Shown here in pieces: positions 1 to 9,119 of a stretch of DNA of 59,067 bases. The stretch spans positions 1 through 59,067 of the forward strand of contig JAITLV010000041.1 in NCBI GenBank assembly GCA_031277685.1, given 5' to 3'. The position numbers and the translations under genes are program-made. The notes under the pieces were generated by a model. It did not search any database. It worked only from the letters and a program-made list of their open reading frames with translations, and was not told where the DNA came from. This DNA is from Sphingobacterium sp. GTDB taxonomy: Bacteria > Bacteroidota > Bacteroidia > Sphingobacteriales > Sphingobacteriaceae. The stretch's first letter is position 1. Every line of letters starts with the position of its first letter.

Positions 1-2
1 TA

Positions 3-1724
3 TTGACTGGTAACGACGATTTTGTCGGATTAGCCCAAACTGGCACAGGAAAGACCGCGGCATTTGGTCTTCCATTATTAGAGCAATTAGACTTTTCTCA
101 AAAACACCCACAGGCATTGATCCTTTGCCCTACTCGGGAACTATGTTTACAGATCTCAAAAGATTTAGAAAAATTTGCTAAATACGTTGACAACGTACAT
201 GTTGTTGCTGTATATGGAGGTGCAAATATCTCAGACCAACTACGTCAAATTAGACGTGGAGTGCAAATTGTAGTAGCGACCCCAGGTCGTATGTTGGATA
301 TCATTGGCAGAAATGCAATTGATTTTTCAAATGTAAAATATGTTGTATTAGATGAAGCGGATGAGATGCTCAATATGGGCTTCAAAGAAGACATCAACAA
401 CATTTTGTCAGAAACTCCTGACGAGAAAAAAACTTGGTTATTTTCGGCGACTATGCCTTCTGAGGTTCGTCGTATTGCGAAAAATTACATGACCGATCCA
501 TTTGAGCTTACTGTAGGTACAAAAAATACAGGTAACGCCAACATTGAACACCATTACTATTTGATCAAAGCAAAAGATAAATATGCTGCTTTCAAACGTA
601 TTGTAGATTCAAATCCTGATATCTTTGGTATTGTATTTTGTCGTACAAAGATTGAAACACAGGATATCGCAGAAGCGTTGATTAAAGATGGTTACAATGC
701 AGACTCGTTGCATGGTGACTTGTCCCAACAACAACGTGATAAGGTGATGAAACGTTACCGTGACCGTAGTTTACAACTATTGATCGCGACAGACGTAGCA
801 GCTCGTGGTATTGATGTAAGTGATGTTACTCACGTAATTAACTTCTCTTTACCAGATGAAACAGAAAACTATACGCACCGTTCAGGTCGTACTGCCCGAG
901 CAGGTAAAACTGGTATTTCTCTTTCTTTGGTAAACGTAAAAGAACTCAGCAAAATCCGTCATCTTGAAAAGATCATCGGTAAACCTTTTGAGAAAAAACA
1001 AGTTCCTCAAGGTGCTGAAGTATGCGAAAAACAATTGTTCTCTATCGTTAAAAAGATTGAAAACGTTGAAGTAAATGATGAGCAGATCAGTCCATTCTTG
1101 CCTGCAATTATGGAAAATCTGGAATCTCTTTCAAAAGAAGATATTATCAAAAGATTTGCATCCCTTGAATTCAACCGTTTCTTAGATTATTATAAAAACG
1201 CACCAGATTTAAATATCGAAGCCCGCGAAGGTTCTCGTGAAGATCGCGGTGACAGACGTGATGGTCGCTCTCGCGAAGGTTCAAAAGGTTATACGCGTTT
1301 GTTCATGAACTTAGGTTCAGTAGACGAATTCTCTCGTGGAGACATGTTAGGCTTTATCTGTAACAACGCAAACATCTCCGGAAAATCTATCGGTAAAATT
1401 GACCTTAAAGGTGTATTTACATTCTTTGAAGTTCAAGATGCTGAGGTAGAAAAAGTATTCCAAGGATTCCAAGGTGTGGATTACAACGGTCGTCAAGTAC
1501 GTATCGAAGTATCTGGTGAAGCTAGAGGTGAAGGCCGTGGTGGTGACCGTGGAAGAAGCCGTGGCGGTGATCGTGGTGGAAGACGTGAAGGTGGATACCG
1601 TGGTGGTGATCGTGGCGGAAGACGTGATGGCGGATTCAGTGGCGAAAGACGTGACCGTGGAGGCAATGGCGGAGGTTTCCGTGATTTCTCAGGTAAACGC
1701 AAAGAGTCAAAAAGCAAATACTAA
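3..1724 (+). CDS. DEAD-box ATP-dependent RNA helicase with DbpA-type RNA-binding domain (5' end outside window)
   Basis: This ATP-dependent RNA helicase probably remodels rRNA or structured mRNA in the cytoplasm. Reading from the window edge, the visible motifs are motif I AQTGTGKT (residues 11-18 of the visible part), PTREL, TPGR, DEAD (117-120), SAT (148-150), the second RecA domain with ATDVAARGIDV, and motif VI HRSGRTARAG. A DbpA-like RRM follows at about 430-505, and then an Arg/Gly-rich tail with repeated GGDRGG/GGRR units that is expected to add non-specific RNA binding. The Q-motif and true start lie before base 1; the TTG at base 3 is only the first open codon, so the gene is partial because of the window. 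Combination of DEAD core, DbpA domain and RGG tail is like CshA/DeaD-type helicases of Bacteroidota. A strong terminator follows. Confidence 0.95.
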   Translation: MTGNDDFVGLAQTGTGKTAAFGLPLLEQLDFSQKHPQALILCPTRELCLQISKDLEKFAKYVDNVHVVAVYGGANISDQLRQIRRGVQIVVATPGRMLDIIGRNAIDFSNVKYVVLDEADEMLNMGFKEDINNILSETPDEKKTWLFSATMPSEVRRIAKNYMTDPFELTVGTKNTGNANIEHHYYLIKAKDKYAAFKRIVDSNPDIFGIVFCRTKIETQDIAEALIKDGYNADSLHGDLSQQQRDKVMKRYRDRSLQLLIATDVAARGIDVSDVTHVINFSLPDETENYTHRSGRTARAGKTGISLSLVNVKELSKIRHLEKIIGKPFEKKQVPQGAEVCEKQLFSIVKKIENVEVNDEQISPFLPAIMENLESLSKEDIIKRFASLEFNRFLDYYKNAPDLNIEAREGSREDRGDRRDGRSREGSKGYTRLFMNLGSVDEFSRGDMLGFICNNANISGKSIGKIDLKGVFTFFEVQDAEVEKVFQGFQGVDYNGRQVRIEVSGEARGEGRGGDRGRSRGGDRGGRREGGYRGGDRGGRRDGGFSGERRDRGGNGGGFRDFSGKRKESKSKY

Positions 1725-1752
1725 AGTTCGACTTTAGTATCTAAATAAGCGT

Positions 1753-1805
1753 AAAAATACGCTGGTTTGAGAAGCCTAACGGCTTTGCAGACCAGCGTAT
1801 TTTTT
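1753..1805 (+). terminator. Rho-independent terminator of the helicase gene
   Basis: A 14-bp perfect stem pairs 1753-1766 with 1791-1804. It encloses a second small hairpin (AAGCC/GGCTT, 1772-1785), and the right arm runs into a T tract at 1801-1805. A smaller 7-bp palindrome overlaps the helicase stop codon at 1721-1737. Confidence 0.85.
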
Positions 1806-1941
1806 ATTTACAGCCCTTCAAATCGTCCCCTCAGCATCCCCATATTCACACCTATTCGATACCACATTATTCCTTCCTTTTCATATTGAATCTCCTCAAA
1901 AAAACGTAAATTAGTTGAATTACACGAACTGGATTTTCACC

Positions 1942-3705
1942 ATGCCAACAGCAACAAGATTATTTGATTTAGCCTATCTGCAACAAGAAACTGCACCCGG
2001 GTTTTCGATGTTTTCCTACAAAAAAGAAACAAATTGGGTAGCAGTAAGTAATACAGCTTTTATTGAACAAGTCAATCAGGCATCCAAAGGTCTACTTGCT
2101 CTTGGTGTAGAACCTGGTGAAAAAGTCGCTTTAATCAGTGAAAATCGTATCGAATGGAATATTCTAGATTTTGCAATCCAACAGATCGGCGCGGTTGTCG
2201 TAGCGATCTACCCTAATATTTCAGCGTCGGATTATACCTATATATTCAACCACGCCGAGATTAAAAACTGTATTGTAAGTTCAAAAAAACTTTATACGAA
2301 GATCGCTTCCATCAAAGACGCATGTCCACTCCTGGAACATATTTTCAGCCTAGATACAGAAGTAGATCTACCAAATTGGCAGACTTTCATTGCTACTGGT
2401 ACCTCCATAACAGATGAACAACTTCAGCTGCTTCGAGATGCTGTAAATACTGACAGCCTAGCCTCCATCATCTATACCTCCGGTACAACGGGAAATCCAA
2501 AAGGAGTGATGCTTACCCACCGTAATCTATTGGCCGATACCATCAGTAGTGAATACTCGTTCCCCGTTGAGCGTGGGGACCGCGCACTATCCTTTCTTCC
2601 AGTTTGCCACGCCTATGAGCGTGTGTTTCAATACGTCTATATGTATAAAGGCCTGACAATCTTTTTTGCACAGTCTATGGATACCATTGGTGAGGATTTC
2701 AGATCAGTCCGTCCACATATTTTTTCCGCTGTACCGAGAGTGCTTGAGAAAGTCTATGAAAAGATCAAGGCAACAGGCGAACAACTTACGGGATTAAAAC
2801 GCAGCATATTCTTCTGGTCGCTTCGTGTCGGTGAGCAATATACCTTAGAAAATCGTTCCTGGTGGTACGATATCAAATTAAACATTGCACGAAAACTGGT
2901 CTTTTCGAAATGGCGTGAAGCATTGGGCGGAGATATCAAAGGTATTGCATCGGGGAGTGCTGCCTTGCAAGAAAGGCTGATTCGTCTATACATGGCCGCA
3001 GGCATTCCCATATATGAAGGTTATGGTCTAACGGAAGCAGGTCCTTGTATCGCCGTAAACTGTTTTAAAAGAGGAATGAAAATCGGAACAGTGGGTCTGC
3101 CGTTGATCAATATCGAAATCAAACTTGCCGAAGATGGGGAAATCCTCACCAAAGGTGAAAATAATATGATCGGTTATTATAAAAATGCCGAAGCCACGGC
3201 CGAAGTATTGAAAGAGGGTTGGTTATATACCGGAGATATTGGTCAGTGGGTCGACGGTAAATTTCTCAAAATCATCGACCGTAAAAAAGAAATGTTCAAA
3301 ACTTCCGGCGGGAAATATATCGTCCCGCAGCAGCTAGAATCCAAGCTCGTTGAATCGCCTCTTATTGAGCAAGTCATGGTCATTGGAGAGTCCCGAAAAT
3401 TTCCCGCAGCCCTTATTGTTCCAAATTACGCCAATCTTTTAGAGTGGAGTAAAAACTCCGCTCCTTCTCTAACAAAACTTTCGAAGATAGAGTTCCTGAG
3501 CACTGCGGAAGTTAAACAACAGCTTGAAAATGAACTTAACCGTATCAACCAAAATTTTGGAAGCTGGGAGCAGATTAAAAAATTTGCTATTATTCCGAAT
3601 GAAATGACTGTAGAGACGGGAGAATTAACCCCTACCTTAAAAATGAAAAGGAAAATCATCCTTCAAAAATATGAGAGAGAGGTTGAAGATATCTACAATA
3701 GTTAA
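1942..3705 (+). CDS. Long-chain acyl-CoA synthetase (AMP-binding enzyme)
   Basis: The enzyme activates long-chain fatty acids to acyl-CoA through an acyl-adenylate, feeding beta-oxidation or phospholipid synthesis. The P-loop-like AMP-binding motif YTSGTTGNPKGVMLTH lies about one third into the protein. YEGYGLTEAGP is the second adenylate motif, and YTGDIGQW with DRKKEMFKTSGGKYI is the hinge and C-terminal catalytic lysine region. At 587 aa it has the normal length for the bacterial FadD15/FACL branch. The open frame begins at a TTG at 1915, but I prefer the ATG at 1942, which gives the usual N-terminus (PTATRLFDL). It is a single gene, convergent with rlmB downstream. Substrate chain length cannot be read from the sequence. 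Confidence 0.93.
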   Translation: MPTATRLFDLAYLQQETAPGFSMFSYKKETNWVAVSNTAFIEQVNQASKGLLALGVEPGEKVALISENRIEWNILDFAIQQIGAVVVAIYPNISASDYTYIFNHAEIKNCIVSSKKLYTKIASIKDACPLLEHIFSLDTEVDLPNWQTFIATGTSITDEQLQLLRDAVNTDSLASIIYTSGTTGNPKGVMLTHRNLLADTISSEYSFPVERGDRALSFLPVCHAYERVFQYVYMYKGLTIFFAQSMDTIGEDFRSVRPHIFSAVPRVLEKVYEKIKATGEQLTGLKRSIFFWSLRVGEQYTLENRSWWYDIKLNIARKLVFSKWREALGGDIKGIASGSAALQERLIRLYMAAGIPIYEGYGLTEAGPCIAVNCFKRGMKIGTVGLPLINIEIKLAEDGEILTKGENNMIGYYKNAEATAEVLKEGWLYTGDIGQWVDGKFLKIIDRKKEMFKTSGGKYIVPQQLESKLVESPLIEQVMVIGESRKFPAALIVPNYANLLEWSKNSAPSLTKLSKIEFLSTAEVKQQLENELNRINQNFGSWEQIKKFAIIPNEMTVETGELTPTLKMKRKIILQKYEREVEDIYNS

Positions 3706-3805
3706 TTATATAGAAAGAGATCTGGCTTTTTCTCTTCATCCAAATAGTAAGCGTTTAAGAAATACATGCATCTGTCGTTTTCCAATGATCGGGTAAAACA
3801 GCAGC

Positions 3806-3838
3806 ATAAAAATAGCCCTGGTCATAGACGAGGGCTAT
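3806..3838 (-). terminator. Terminator downstream of rlmB
   Basis: An 8-bp stem (3812-3819 with 3831-3838, ATAGCCCT arms) is followed on the minus strand by a run of five T. It lies 30 bases past the rlmB stop and ends the minus-strand transcript. Confidence 0.75.
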
Positions 3839-3867
3839 ACTGTATAGTGAATAAAAGCCTTTTGTCC

Positions 3868-4659
3868 CTACTTCTTAGGTAAACGTTGACGGATTGCCTC
3901 ATAGATAACAACTGCGGCAGATACAGATACGTTAAGAGAACCTATTTCACCATACATTGGTATCTTGGCAAGATTGTCCGCAATACGGATCAAGTCATTT
4001 GATACACCAACATCTTCCGCTCCCATAATGACACAAGTAGGTGCCGTATAATCAACGTCATAGATACTCGATGTAGTTTTTTCCGTACTAACAACCAATT
4101 GCACACCTGAATCTATCAAGAACTTACCCACTTTTGAAAGACTATCATGACGGCAGACCGGAATTTTATACAATGCTCCTGCTGATGTCTTAATTGCATC
4201 CGGATTGACCTCGGCAGATCCTTTTTTTGGCACAATGATCGCATGTACGCCTGAACATTCTGCAGTACGTGCAATCGCTCCCAGATTACGGACATCCGTC
4301 ACACCATCCAACATCAAAAGTAATGGAGTCTCCCCTTTCTCATAGATCTGAGGTAGGAGTTCTTCAATATTTTGATACGTAATTGGTGATATAACTGCTA
4401 TCACGCCCTGATGGTTCTTTCGTGTGATACGGTTCAACTTCTCAATCGGAACCTGTTGAAAAGCAATATTATGTTCCTTGAGTAAGGACTTCAGCTCCAG
4501 GATCAAACTACCACTTAATCCGCGTTGTACAAATAACGATTCGATTTCTTTACCACTATCGATAGCTTCGATGACGGCACGGATACCGAATACCATCTGA
4601 TTTACTTCACGTCTTTCGCCGTGATCACGATCACGTCTCTGAAAATTTCCTTGCATCAT
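3868..4659 (-). CDS. rlmB: 23S rRNA (guanosine-2'-O)-methyltransferase RlmB (SpoU/TrmH family)
   Basis: This SpoU-family enzyme methylates the 2'-O of a 23S rRNA guanosine (G2251 in E. coli) using S-adenosylmethionine. After an Arg-rich, polar N-terminal extension comes the L30e-like substrate-binding domain (FGIRAVIEAIDSGKEIESLF, about residues 24-100). The SPOUT methyltransferase domain carries the three family motifs: motif 1 LDGVTDVRNLGAIARTAEC, motif 2 VIMGAEDVGVS and motif 3 IGSLNVSVSAAVVIYE, which form the knotted SAM site. At 263 aa it has normal length. The start could be either of the first two Met codons. It is transcribed alone, with a terminator downstream and dnaX ending 75 bases upstream. 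Confidence 0.93.
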   Translation of the reverse strand: MMQGNFQRRDRDHGERREVNQMVFGIRAVIEAIDSGKEIESLFVQRGLSGSLILELKSLLKEHNIAFQQVPIEKLNRITRKNHQGVIAVISPITYQNIEELLPQIYEKGETPLLLMLDGVTDVRNLGAIARTAECSGVHAIIVPKKGSAEVNPDAIKTSAGALYKIPVCRHDSLSKVGKFLIDSGVQLVVSTEKTTSSIYDVDYTAPTCVIMGAEDVGVSNDLIRIADNLAKIPMYGEIGSLNVSVSAAVVIYEAIRQRLPKK

Positions 4660-4734
4660 AAATACTAAATATTACCTTCCAAAATGGAAGAGATTGCAAA
4701 GGTACGAAAATTAACAGGAATTAGAACCTTCGAT

Positions 4735-6588
4735 TTAGCTTAAACCCAAGTTAAACTCCTTACGCAAAGTATCTAAAAGCGGGTTTTTGGTGACCATTGC
4801 TTGATATTTTTCTTGTGAAGTGTATGGTTTACGGGAAACGGTAAACTCCATCATGACACCTTGCAGGTCTAGCGCAAAATTTTGCAGCTTTACCCGAAGA
4901 TAATTCAACACATCAACTTTTGCACTTTGCAGTACATCCATCTGTACACCATTTTCGACATCAACCTCTATCAATGTACCATTTAGTCGAGGTTGGGTGG
5001 TTGTCATCATTGTATACAAGTTGATCTTATTTTCTGCCTTTAACTGCTCTGCATAAGCGTTCCAAATGGAAATAAATTGATTAAAACTAACCTCACGTTG
5101 TTCTGTACCTCTTACTAACTCAGGTTCGTCACCTTCTTTCGCAACTGAACTGTTTTCATAGATCGTATTGAGATCCGGCAAGGATGGGATAATTGCACTA
5201 GCTGTTGCACCCCATCCGCCCTTTTTGACTTTTGGCGGTACATTCGAAATAACATCATTTTTCACATCAGCTTTAACGGTTACAGCCGGAGGGTTGGATG
5301 TTAAAGTTTGTGTTGCAGATCCCGGCGCAGATATAGGCGTTGCTACTGGCGCAACATTTGACACCACATTGCCAGAAGAAGCTACCAGAGCGGGGCTTTC
5401 TTTCGGATGTGGGACTATTGGTTCAGGGAGTTTTTTTTTTACTCCTTCAGCAGCTGAGGGAATCTGTACAGAACCGAGCTGGCTTAATTTAATCGCACTT
5501 GCAATATGGCACATTTTCAGTAGTGCGAGCTCTACCTGTAAACGCTGATTTTTACTTGTTTTATAATTTATCTCACACTGATTGGAAATATTCAAGGCTG
5601 AAAGAAGAAATCCAGCGGAAGCTTTTTGCGATTGCTGTAAATACTTCTGACGGATACTATCACTCACCTCTAACAATTTTAAAGTAGCAGGTTCTCTGGC
5701 CACCAGTAAATTGCGAAAATGGGCAGACAAACCAGCAATGAAGTGACTTCCATCGAAACCGTGGTTCAAAATCTCATTAAAGGTTAAAAGCGTCTGTGCA
5801 GCATCTTCAGCCAATATCGCATCTGTTAGTTTGAAATAATAATCGTAATCCAGAATATTCAGGTTATCAATGACGGCCTGATACGTTACATTTTTATTTG
5901 AGAAACTGACAATCTGATCAAACATGGACAGTGCATCACGAAGACCACCATCTGCTTTTTGGGCAATGATATGCAAACCATCCTGATCATACGCTATGGC
6001 CTCCCGATCAGCTATTCTCGCAAGATGACTTGCCATGTCCTCCACTTTGATTCGATTGAAATCAAAAATCTGACAACGGGAGAGAATCGTCGGTAAAATC
6101 TTATGTTTCTCCGTTGTAGCCAGGATAAAAATTGCATAGGAAGGTGGCTCTTCCAGTGTTTTTAGAAAAGCATTAAAAGCGGCCTGCGAGAGCATATGCA
6201 CCTCATCAATAATATAAATCTTATACTTTCCTGCCTGGGGTGGTATACGGACCTGATCAATGAGATTACGGATATCATCTACAGAGTTGTTGGATGCCGC
6301 ATCGAGTTCATGGATACTGAAAGAATTGCCATTTTGAAAAGATTTACAGCTATCACATTCGCCACAAGGCTCAGTTCCGGGTAAAATCTGTTCACAATTT
6401 ATTGTTTTGGCCAAAATACGGGCACAAGTAGTTTTACCAACACCACGCGGCCCACAAAATAAAAATGCCTGTGCCAACTGATTGTTGTGGATCGCATTTT
6501 TTAAGGTACCTGTAATGTGTTGCTGACCTACAACCGAATCAAAGGTAATCGGGCGGTATTTACGTGCAGAAACAATAAAATTATCCAT
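4735..6588 (-). CDS. dnaX: DNA polymerase III subunit gamma/tau
   Basis: The clamp-loader ATPase assembles with delta and delta' to load the beta clamp at the replication fork. The protein has 617 aa. Domain I shows Walker A GPRGVGKT (46-53), zinc-binding cysteines C65, C75, C78 and C81, Walker B DEVHML (128-133) and the SRC arginine finger (170-172). Helical domain III ends near residue 370. A long Pro/Ala/Val-rich linker follows (about 388-470), and then the C-terminal tau region. Codons 383-386 (GTA AAA AAA AAA) form a ten-A run right at the domain III/linker junction. A shift of one base in either direction meets a stop within two to five codons after the run, so a short gamma-like form of about 388 aa is a reasonable expectation (see findings). 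Confidence 0.96.
   Translation of the reverse strand: MDNFIVSARKYRPITFDSVVGQQHITGTLKNAIHNNQLAQAFLFCGPRGVGKTTCARILAKTINCEQILPGTEPCGECDSCKSFQNGNSFSIHELDAASNNSVDDIRNLIDQVRIPPQAGKYKIYIIDEVHMLSQAAFNAFLKTLEEPPSYAIFILATTEKHKILPTILSRCQIFDFNRIKVEDMASHLARIADREAIAYDQDGLHIIAQKADGGLRDALSMFDQIVSFSNKNVTYQAVIDNLNILDYDYYFKLTDAILAEDAAQTLLTFNEILNHGFDGSHFIAGLSAHFRNLLVAREPATLKLLEVSDSIRQKYLQQSQKASAGFLLSALNISNQCEINYKTSKNQRLQVELALLKMCHIASAIKLSQLGSVQIPSAAEGVKKKLPEPIVPHPKESPALVASSGNVVSNVAPVATPISAPGSATQTLTSNPPAVTVKADVKNDVISNVPPKVKKGGWGATASAIIPSLPDLNTIYENSSVAKEGDEPELVRGTEQREVSFNQFISIWNAYAEQLKAENKINLYTMMTTTQPRLNGTLIEVDVENGVQMDVLQSAKVDVLNYLRVKLQNFALDLQGVMMEFTVSRKPYTSQEKYQAMVTKNPLLDTLRKEFNLGLS
5431..5440 (-). promoter_or_regulatory. 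Putative dnaX slippage site (A10 run)
   Basis: On the coding (minus) strand ten consecutive A span codons 383 (last base) to 386 of dnaX, preceded by GAAGGAGT, which contains a Shine-Dalgarno-like AAGGAG. In the frame reached by adding one A (or by -1 ribosomal slippage) the reading is AAA ACT CCC TGA. In the frame reached by losing one A it is AAC TCC CTG AAC CAA TAG. Both give truncated gamma-like products. Frameshift-made gamma is known for E. coli (ribosomal) and Thermus (transcriptional, at an A9 run). That it happens here is inference. Confidence 0.55.
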
Positions 6589-6651
6589 TGCACGAAGATA
6601 CGGATTAAAAAAAAGAAAATAGAGAAACTAAAACCTAAAAATCAAAAATCG

Positions 6652-6694
6652 AAAGATAATAATCCTCCAGCTGAATAAGAGGATTATTATCTTT
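6652..6694 (-). terminator. Terminator of the SusCD/thioredoxin locus
   Basis: A perfect 16-bp stem (6652-6667 with 6679-6694) sits 17 bases beyond the stop codon of the TlpA-like gene and is followed on the minus strand by a T-rich stretch (GATTTTT). It closes the long minus-strand locus before dnaX. The T run on the plus-strand side would let it work in both directions. Confidence 0.8.
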
Positions 6695-6710
6695 TTAAGG
6701 CAAAACCTTA

Positions 6711-7859
6711 TTACAGAAGCGTCTTTAACAAATTACCTAACGCATCGCCGTGAAGATTTTTCGCGATTATTTTTCCTTGTGGATCAATCAAAAAGTTTTG
6801 TGGGATTGCTTGTATTCCATACAATGCGGCCACCTCATTTTTCCAGCCCATCAGATCACTTACATGATGCCAGTGTAATCCGTCCTTTTCAATCGCTTTC
6901 AGCCAATCTTCTTTTTTTCCGGGACGATCTAAAGATAATCCAAGAATAGTGAATTTTTTATCTTTGAACATCGAATATGCCTTGACTAAATTGGGATTAT
7001 CTGCTCGACAGGGGCCACACCAAGAGGCCCAAAAATCCAGAAGAACATACTGTCCCCTAAAATCAGACAATTTCACAGGCTTTCCCTGAATATCCGGCTG
7101 GGAAAAATCAGGCGCTTCGTTGCCTATGGCAAGTCGCTTAGCAATCGTAATTCCTTTTGCAAGGACTTCCCCCTCCTTTTTTGATTTTAGGTCTTCGTTT
7201 AGCAATTCGAATAAGGGACTGATATAATCTACATCTATTGCATACCCAGCCAGCTCCTTTAACGCCAGTAGGCTAAAGTAAGATGTTGGGTTGGTTTTAA
7301 TATAGTGTTCCTTAGCTTTATCTTTCTTATGATCAAGGTCATTTAATGCTTGTAAAGTAGCCTTTAGCTCCGCTTGATCAACATTTTCTTTCTGCTGATA
7401 CAAGGTAGATCTCTTAGCGGTTAAATCATCGGTTTCTGTGTCTAAATATCTCATAAAACTAGCGTAATGCGCATAAGCTGTCTGAATGGCACTTCCTTTG
7501 ATGCTTGCATTTGCCATTTCATTTTCCAGCGTAACCACACTTGTGCCCTGATCAACATATAAATTAACTCTGTCCATACGTCTATTGACCTTTCTTCCAA
7601 AGAATGACGTTCCATCCGGCGAATAATACAAATTTACCAATGTAGGTTCCGAGCAGTTCCCCTTATAGGTCGCTTCCCTATTTCCCAACATTACGGAATC
7701 TAATACCAATTGATTTTCCTTGAAATAACGCACAAACACTTTTGCCTTTTTATCCACTGCCTTTTTAGAAACAATATGAATGTTGAAGCTATTTTCCTGA
7801 GCCTGTAATATACCTACTAGCATACAAACCACCGAGGTTACTATATATTTAATTTTCAT
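6711..7859 (-). CDS. TlpA-family thiol-disulfide oxidoreductase (DUF4369 plus redoxin domain)
   Basis: This is a periplasmic thioredoxin-fold protein. It has a signal peptide (hydrophobic stretch at about 4-20, cleavage after LQA), an N-terminal DUF4369-like beta region (about 25-115), a helical linker (about 120-240), and a C-terminal AhpC/TlpA-type thioredoxin domain with the active site WCGPC (C281, C284) and the conserved cis-Pro in IPQNFLIDPQG. At 382 aa it has the usual size for Bacteroidota members. It is the last gene of the ECF sigma/SusCD locus, 3 bases from the upstream thioredoxin gene, so the two are surely cotranscribed. A role in keeping cysteines of the uptake or esterase components reduced, or in releasing a thiol-bound cargo, is inference from context. 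Confidence 0.88.
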   Translation of the reverse strand: MKIKYIVTSVVCMLVGILQAQENSFNIHIVSKKAVDKKAKVFVRYFKENQLVLDSVMLGNREATYKGNCSEPTLVNLYYSPDGTSFFGRKVNRRMDRVNLYVDQGTSVVTLENEMANASIKGSAIQTAYAHYASFMRYLDTETDDLTAKRSTLYQQKENVDQAELKATLQALNDLDHKKDKAKEHYIKTNPTSYFSLLALKELAGYAIDVDYISPLFELLNEDLKSKKEGEVLAKGITIAKRLAIGNEAPDFSQPDIQGKPVKLSDFRGQYVLLDFWASWCGPCRADNPNLVKAYSMFKDKKFTILGLSLDRPGKKEDWLKAIEKDGLHWHHVSDLMGWKNEVAALYGIQAIPQNFLIDPQGKIIAKNLHGDALGNLLKTLL

Positions 7860-7862
7860 CTT

Positions 7863-9053
7863 TTAGATACTTTTTGCGCGTGCCAGCAAGGCATCAGCGA
7901 GTTTGATAATTTTAGATGTTTCGAGTTCCGCCAACGCTCTAGCAGCTTCCGCTGCTCTGACTGCTTCCTTTTTCTTTTTTAGCTGAATACAGATATCGGC
8001 AAATGTTCCCTGGTTGGAATAATCGTTCGGGTTCAGTTGAACGGCCTGTTTAGCGAGGATATAACATTGTTGAAGTTTCATCTTCTTTGGTTCCTTTTCC
8101 GCATCTCTTGCAAAACGGCGTGCAATAAAACTAAGCCGTTGATCCTCCTCTTTCAGTATGCCTCTTCGAAGTTCATTTGTGACACTGACAAATTCTTCCG
8201 CTGTACCCTGTGTACCAGCCCATTCGGCACGGAATAATGCCACATCAATTTTAGCATCGTTTCCTTTCAATTGAGAGAAGTAGGCTAGACCAGTATCAAA
8301 GTCAGCTTTTTTGCCATCACGGATAAATCCATACATCGCATAACGGATCAGGTAAGTCTCCTTTGCTTCAAAATCTTCAGGCTTAGCAATAGTTTTAAAA
8401 TAAGCCTTATTCTCTTGAAAAAAACGTCCATACCGATCCTGATCTGATCTGGCCATCATTTTGATCACTTCCCAACCGTCTGGACTTTTCAAAAAACTAT
8501 CGTTGGCAACTCCAGCTAATGCTTTTCTTCCCTCTTCTGCCAAAGATTGATCAACATTATTCATGACCAATATATATCGTAGCAAAAAATCTGGCTGACG
8601 GTTCCCCGCTAAAAAAGCAGTTTTCAATACAGGAATTTGATATTCATGTGTATTTGCCCGCTGCGCTTGTTCCAAAAACTCGTTCGCCTCCATCTTCGAT
8701 TGTGTTCGGTAAATCAGCTCACCGTCTCCATTGATAAAAAGATAAGTCGGAAAACTTTTGATCTGATAGTTTTTAGCAATTTCGATTCCTTCCCCAGATT
8801 CGCAATCGAATTTTACATTAATAAATTTGGCATTAAAATATTCCACCACCGGTAGCTGGTTAAAGACATTTCCTTCCATCCATTTACAGGGCACACACCA
8901 GGATGTATATCCATCTAAAAAAATCAGCTTGCCTGTTTGTTTCGCCTGTTCTTTTGCTTTCTCAAAATTTATTTTCTGGAAAGCGATATGTTCTTGAGCC
9001 CGTAAAGACAATAGTCCTACAAACATCAATAAAGCTGTGATAATTTTCTTCAT
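7863..9053 (-). CDS. Secreted thioredoxin-fold protein (CVPC active site)
   Basis: The signal peptide covers the first 19 residues (ending SLRAQ). A thioredoxin-like domain follows at about residues 20-130 with FLDGYTSWCVPC, so the redox pair is C53/C56, and SFPTYLFINGDGELIYR supplies the cis-Pro. The remaining 250 residues are helical and tetratricopeptide-like (for example LAKQAVQLNPNDYSN and AVRAAEAARALAELE), without a recognised enzyme motif. Domain order resembles the DUF255/thioredoxin_7 plus helical-repeat proteins common in Bacteroidota. It is almost directly joined to the downstream TlpA-like gene, and a stable hairpin separates it from the upstream esterase. It could be a reductase partner of that second thioredoxin or a scaffold; this is not resolved by sequence. 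Confidence 0.82.
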   Translation of the reverse strand: MKKIITALLMFVGLLSLRAQEHIAFQKINFEKAKEQAKQTGKLIFLDGYTSWCVPCKWMEGNVFNQLPVVEYFNAKFINVKFDCESGEGIEIAKNYQIKSFPTYLFINGDGELIYRTQSKMEANEFLEQAQRANTHEYQIPVLKTAFLAGNRQPDFLLRYILVMNNVDQSLAEEGRKALAGVANDSFLKSPDGWEVIKMMARSDQDRYGRFFQENKAYFKTIAKPEDFEAKETYLIRYAMYGFIRDGKKADFDTGLAYFSQLKGNDAKIDVALFRAEWAGTQGTAEEFVSVTNELRRGILKEEDQRLSFIARRFARDAEKEPKKMKLQQCYILAKQAVQLNPNDYSNQGTFADICIQLKKKKEAVRAAEAARALAELETSKIIKLADALLARAKSI

Positions 9054-9070
9054 AATTCTTTTTTAGCACA

Positions 9071-9115
9071 CATAAAAGTAATACGGAGGATTACAGTCCC
9101 CATATTACTTTTATG
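9071..9115 (-). other. Intra-operon hairpin between esterase and thioredoxin genes
   Basis: A 13-bp perfect stem (9071-9083 with 9103-9115) fills the 66-base gap. No T run follows on the minus strand, so it is less likely a full terminator than an mRNA stability or processing element that lowers expression of the two thioredoxin genes. Confidence 0.55.
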
Positions 9116-9119
9116 ATGA

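Noticed and set aside
1493..1737. Open frames on both strands over the RGG tail of the helicase
   Set aside because: They are shadows of the Arg/Gly repeat codons; composition is Arg/Pro/Ser or Val only and they lie fully within the helicase gene.
5168..5548. 126-codon plus-strand frame inside dnaX
   Set aside because: Antisense to the low-complexity linker of dnaX; no protein-like motif, no start context, and the dnaX frame is certain.
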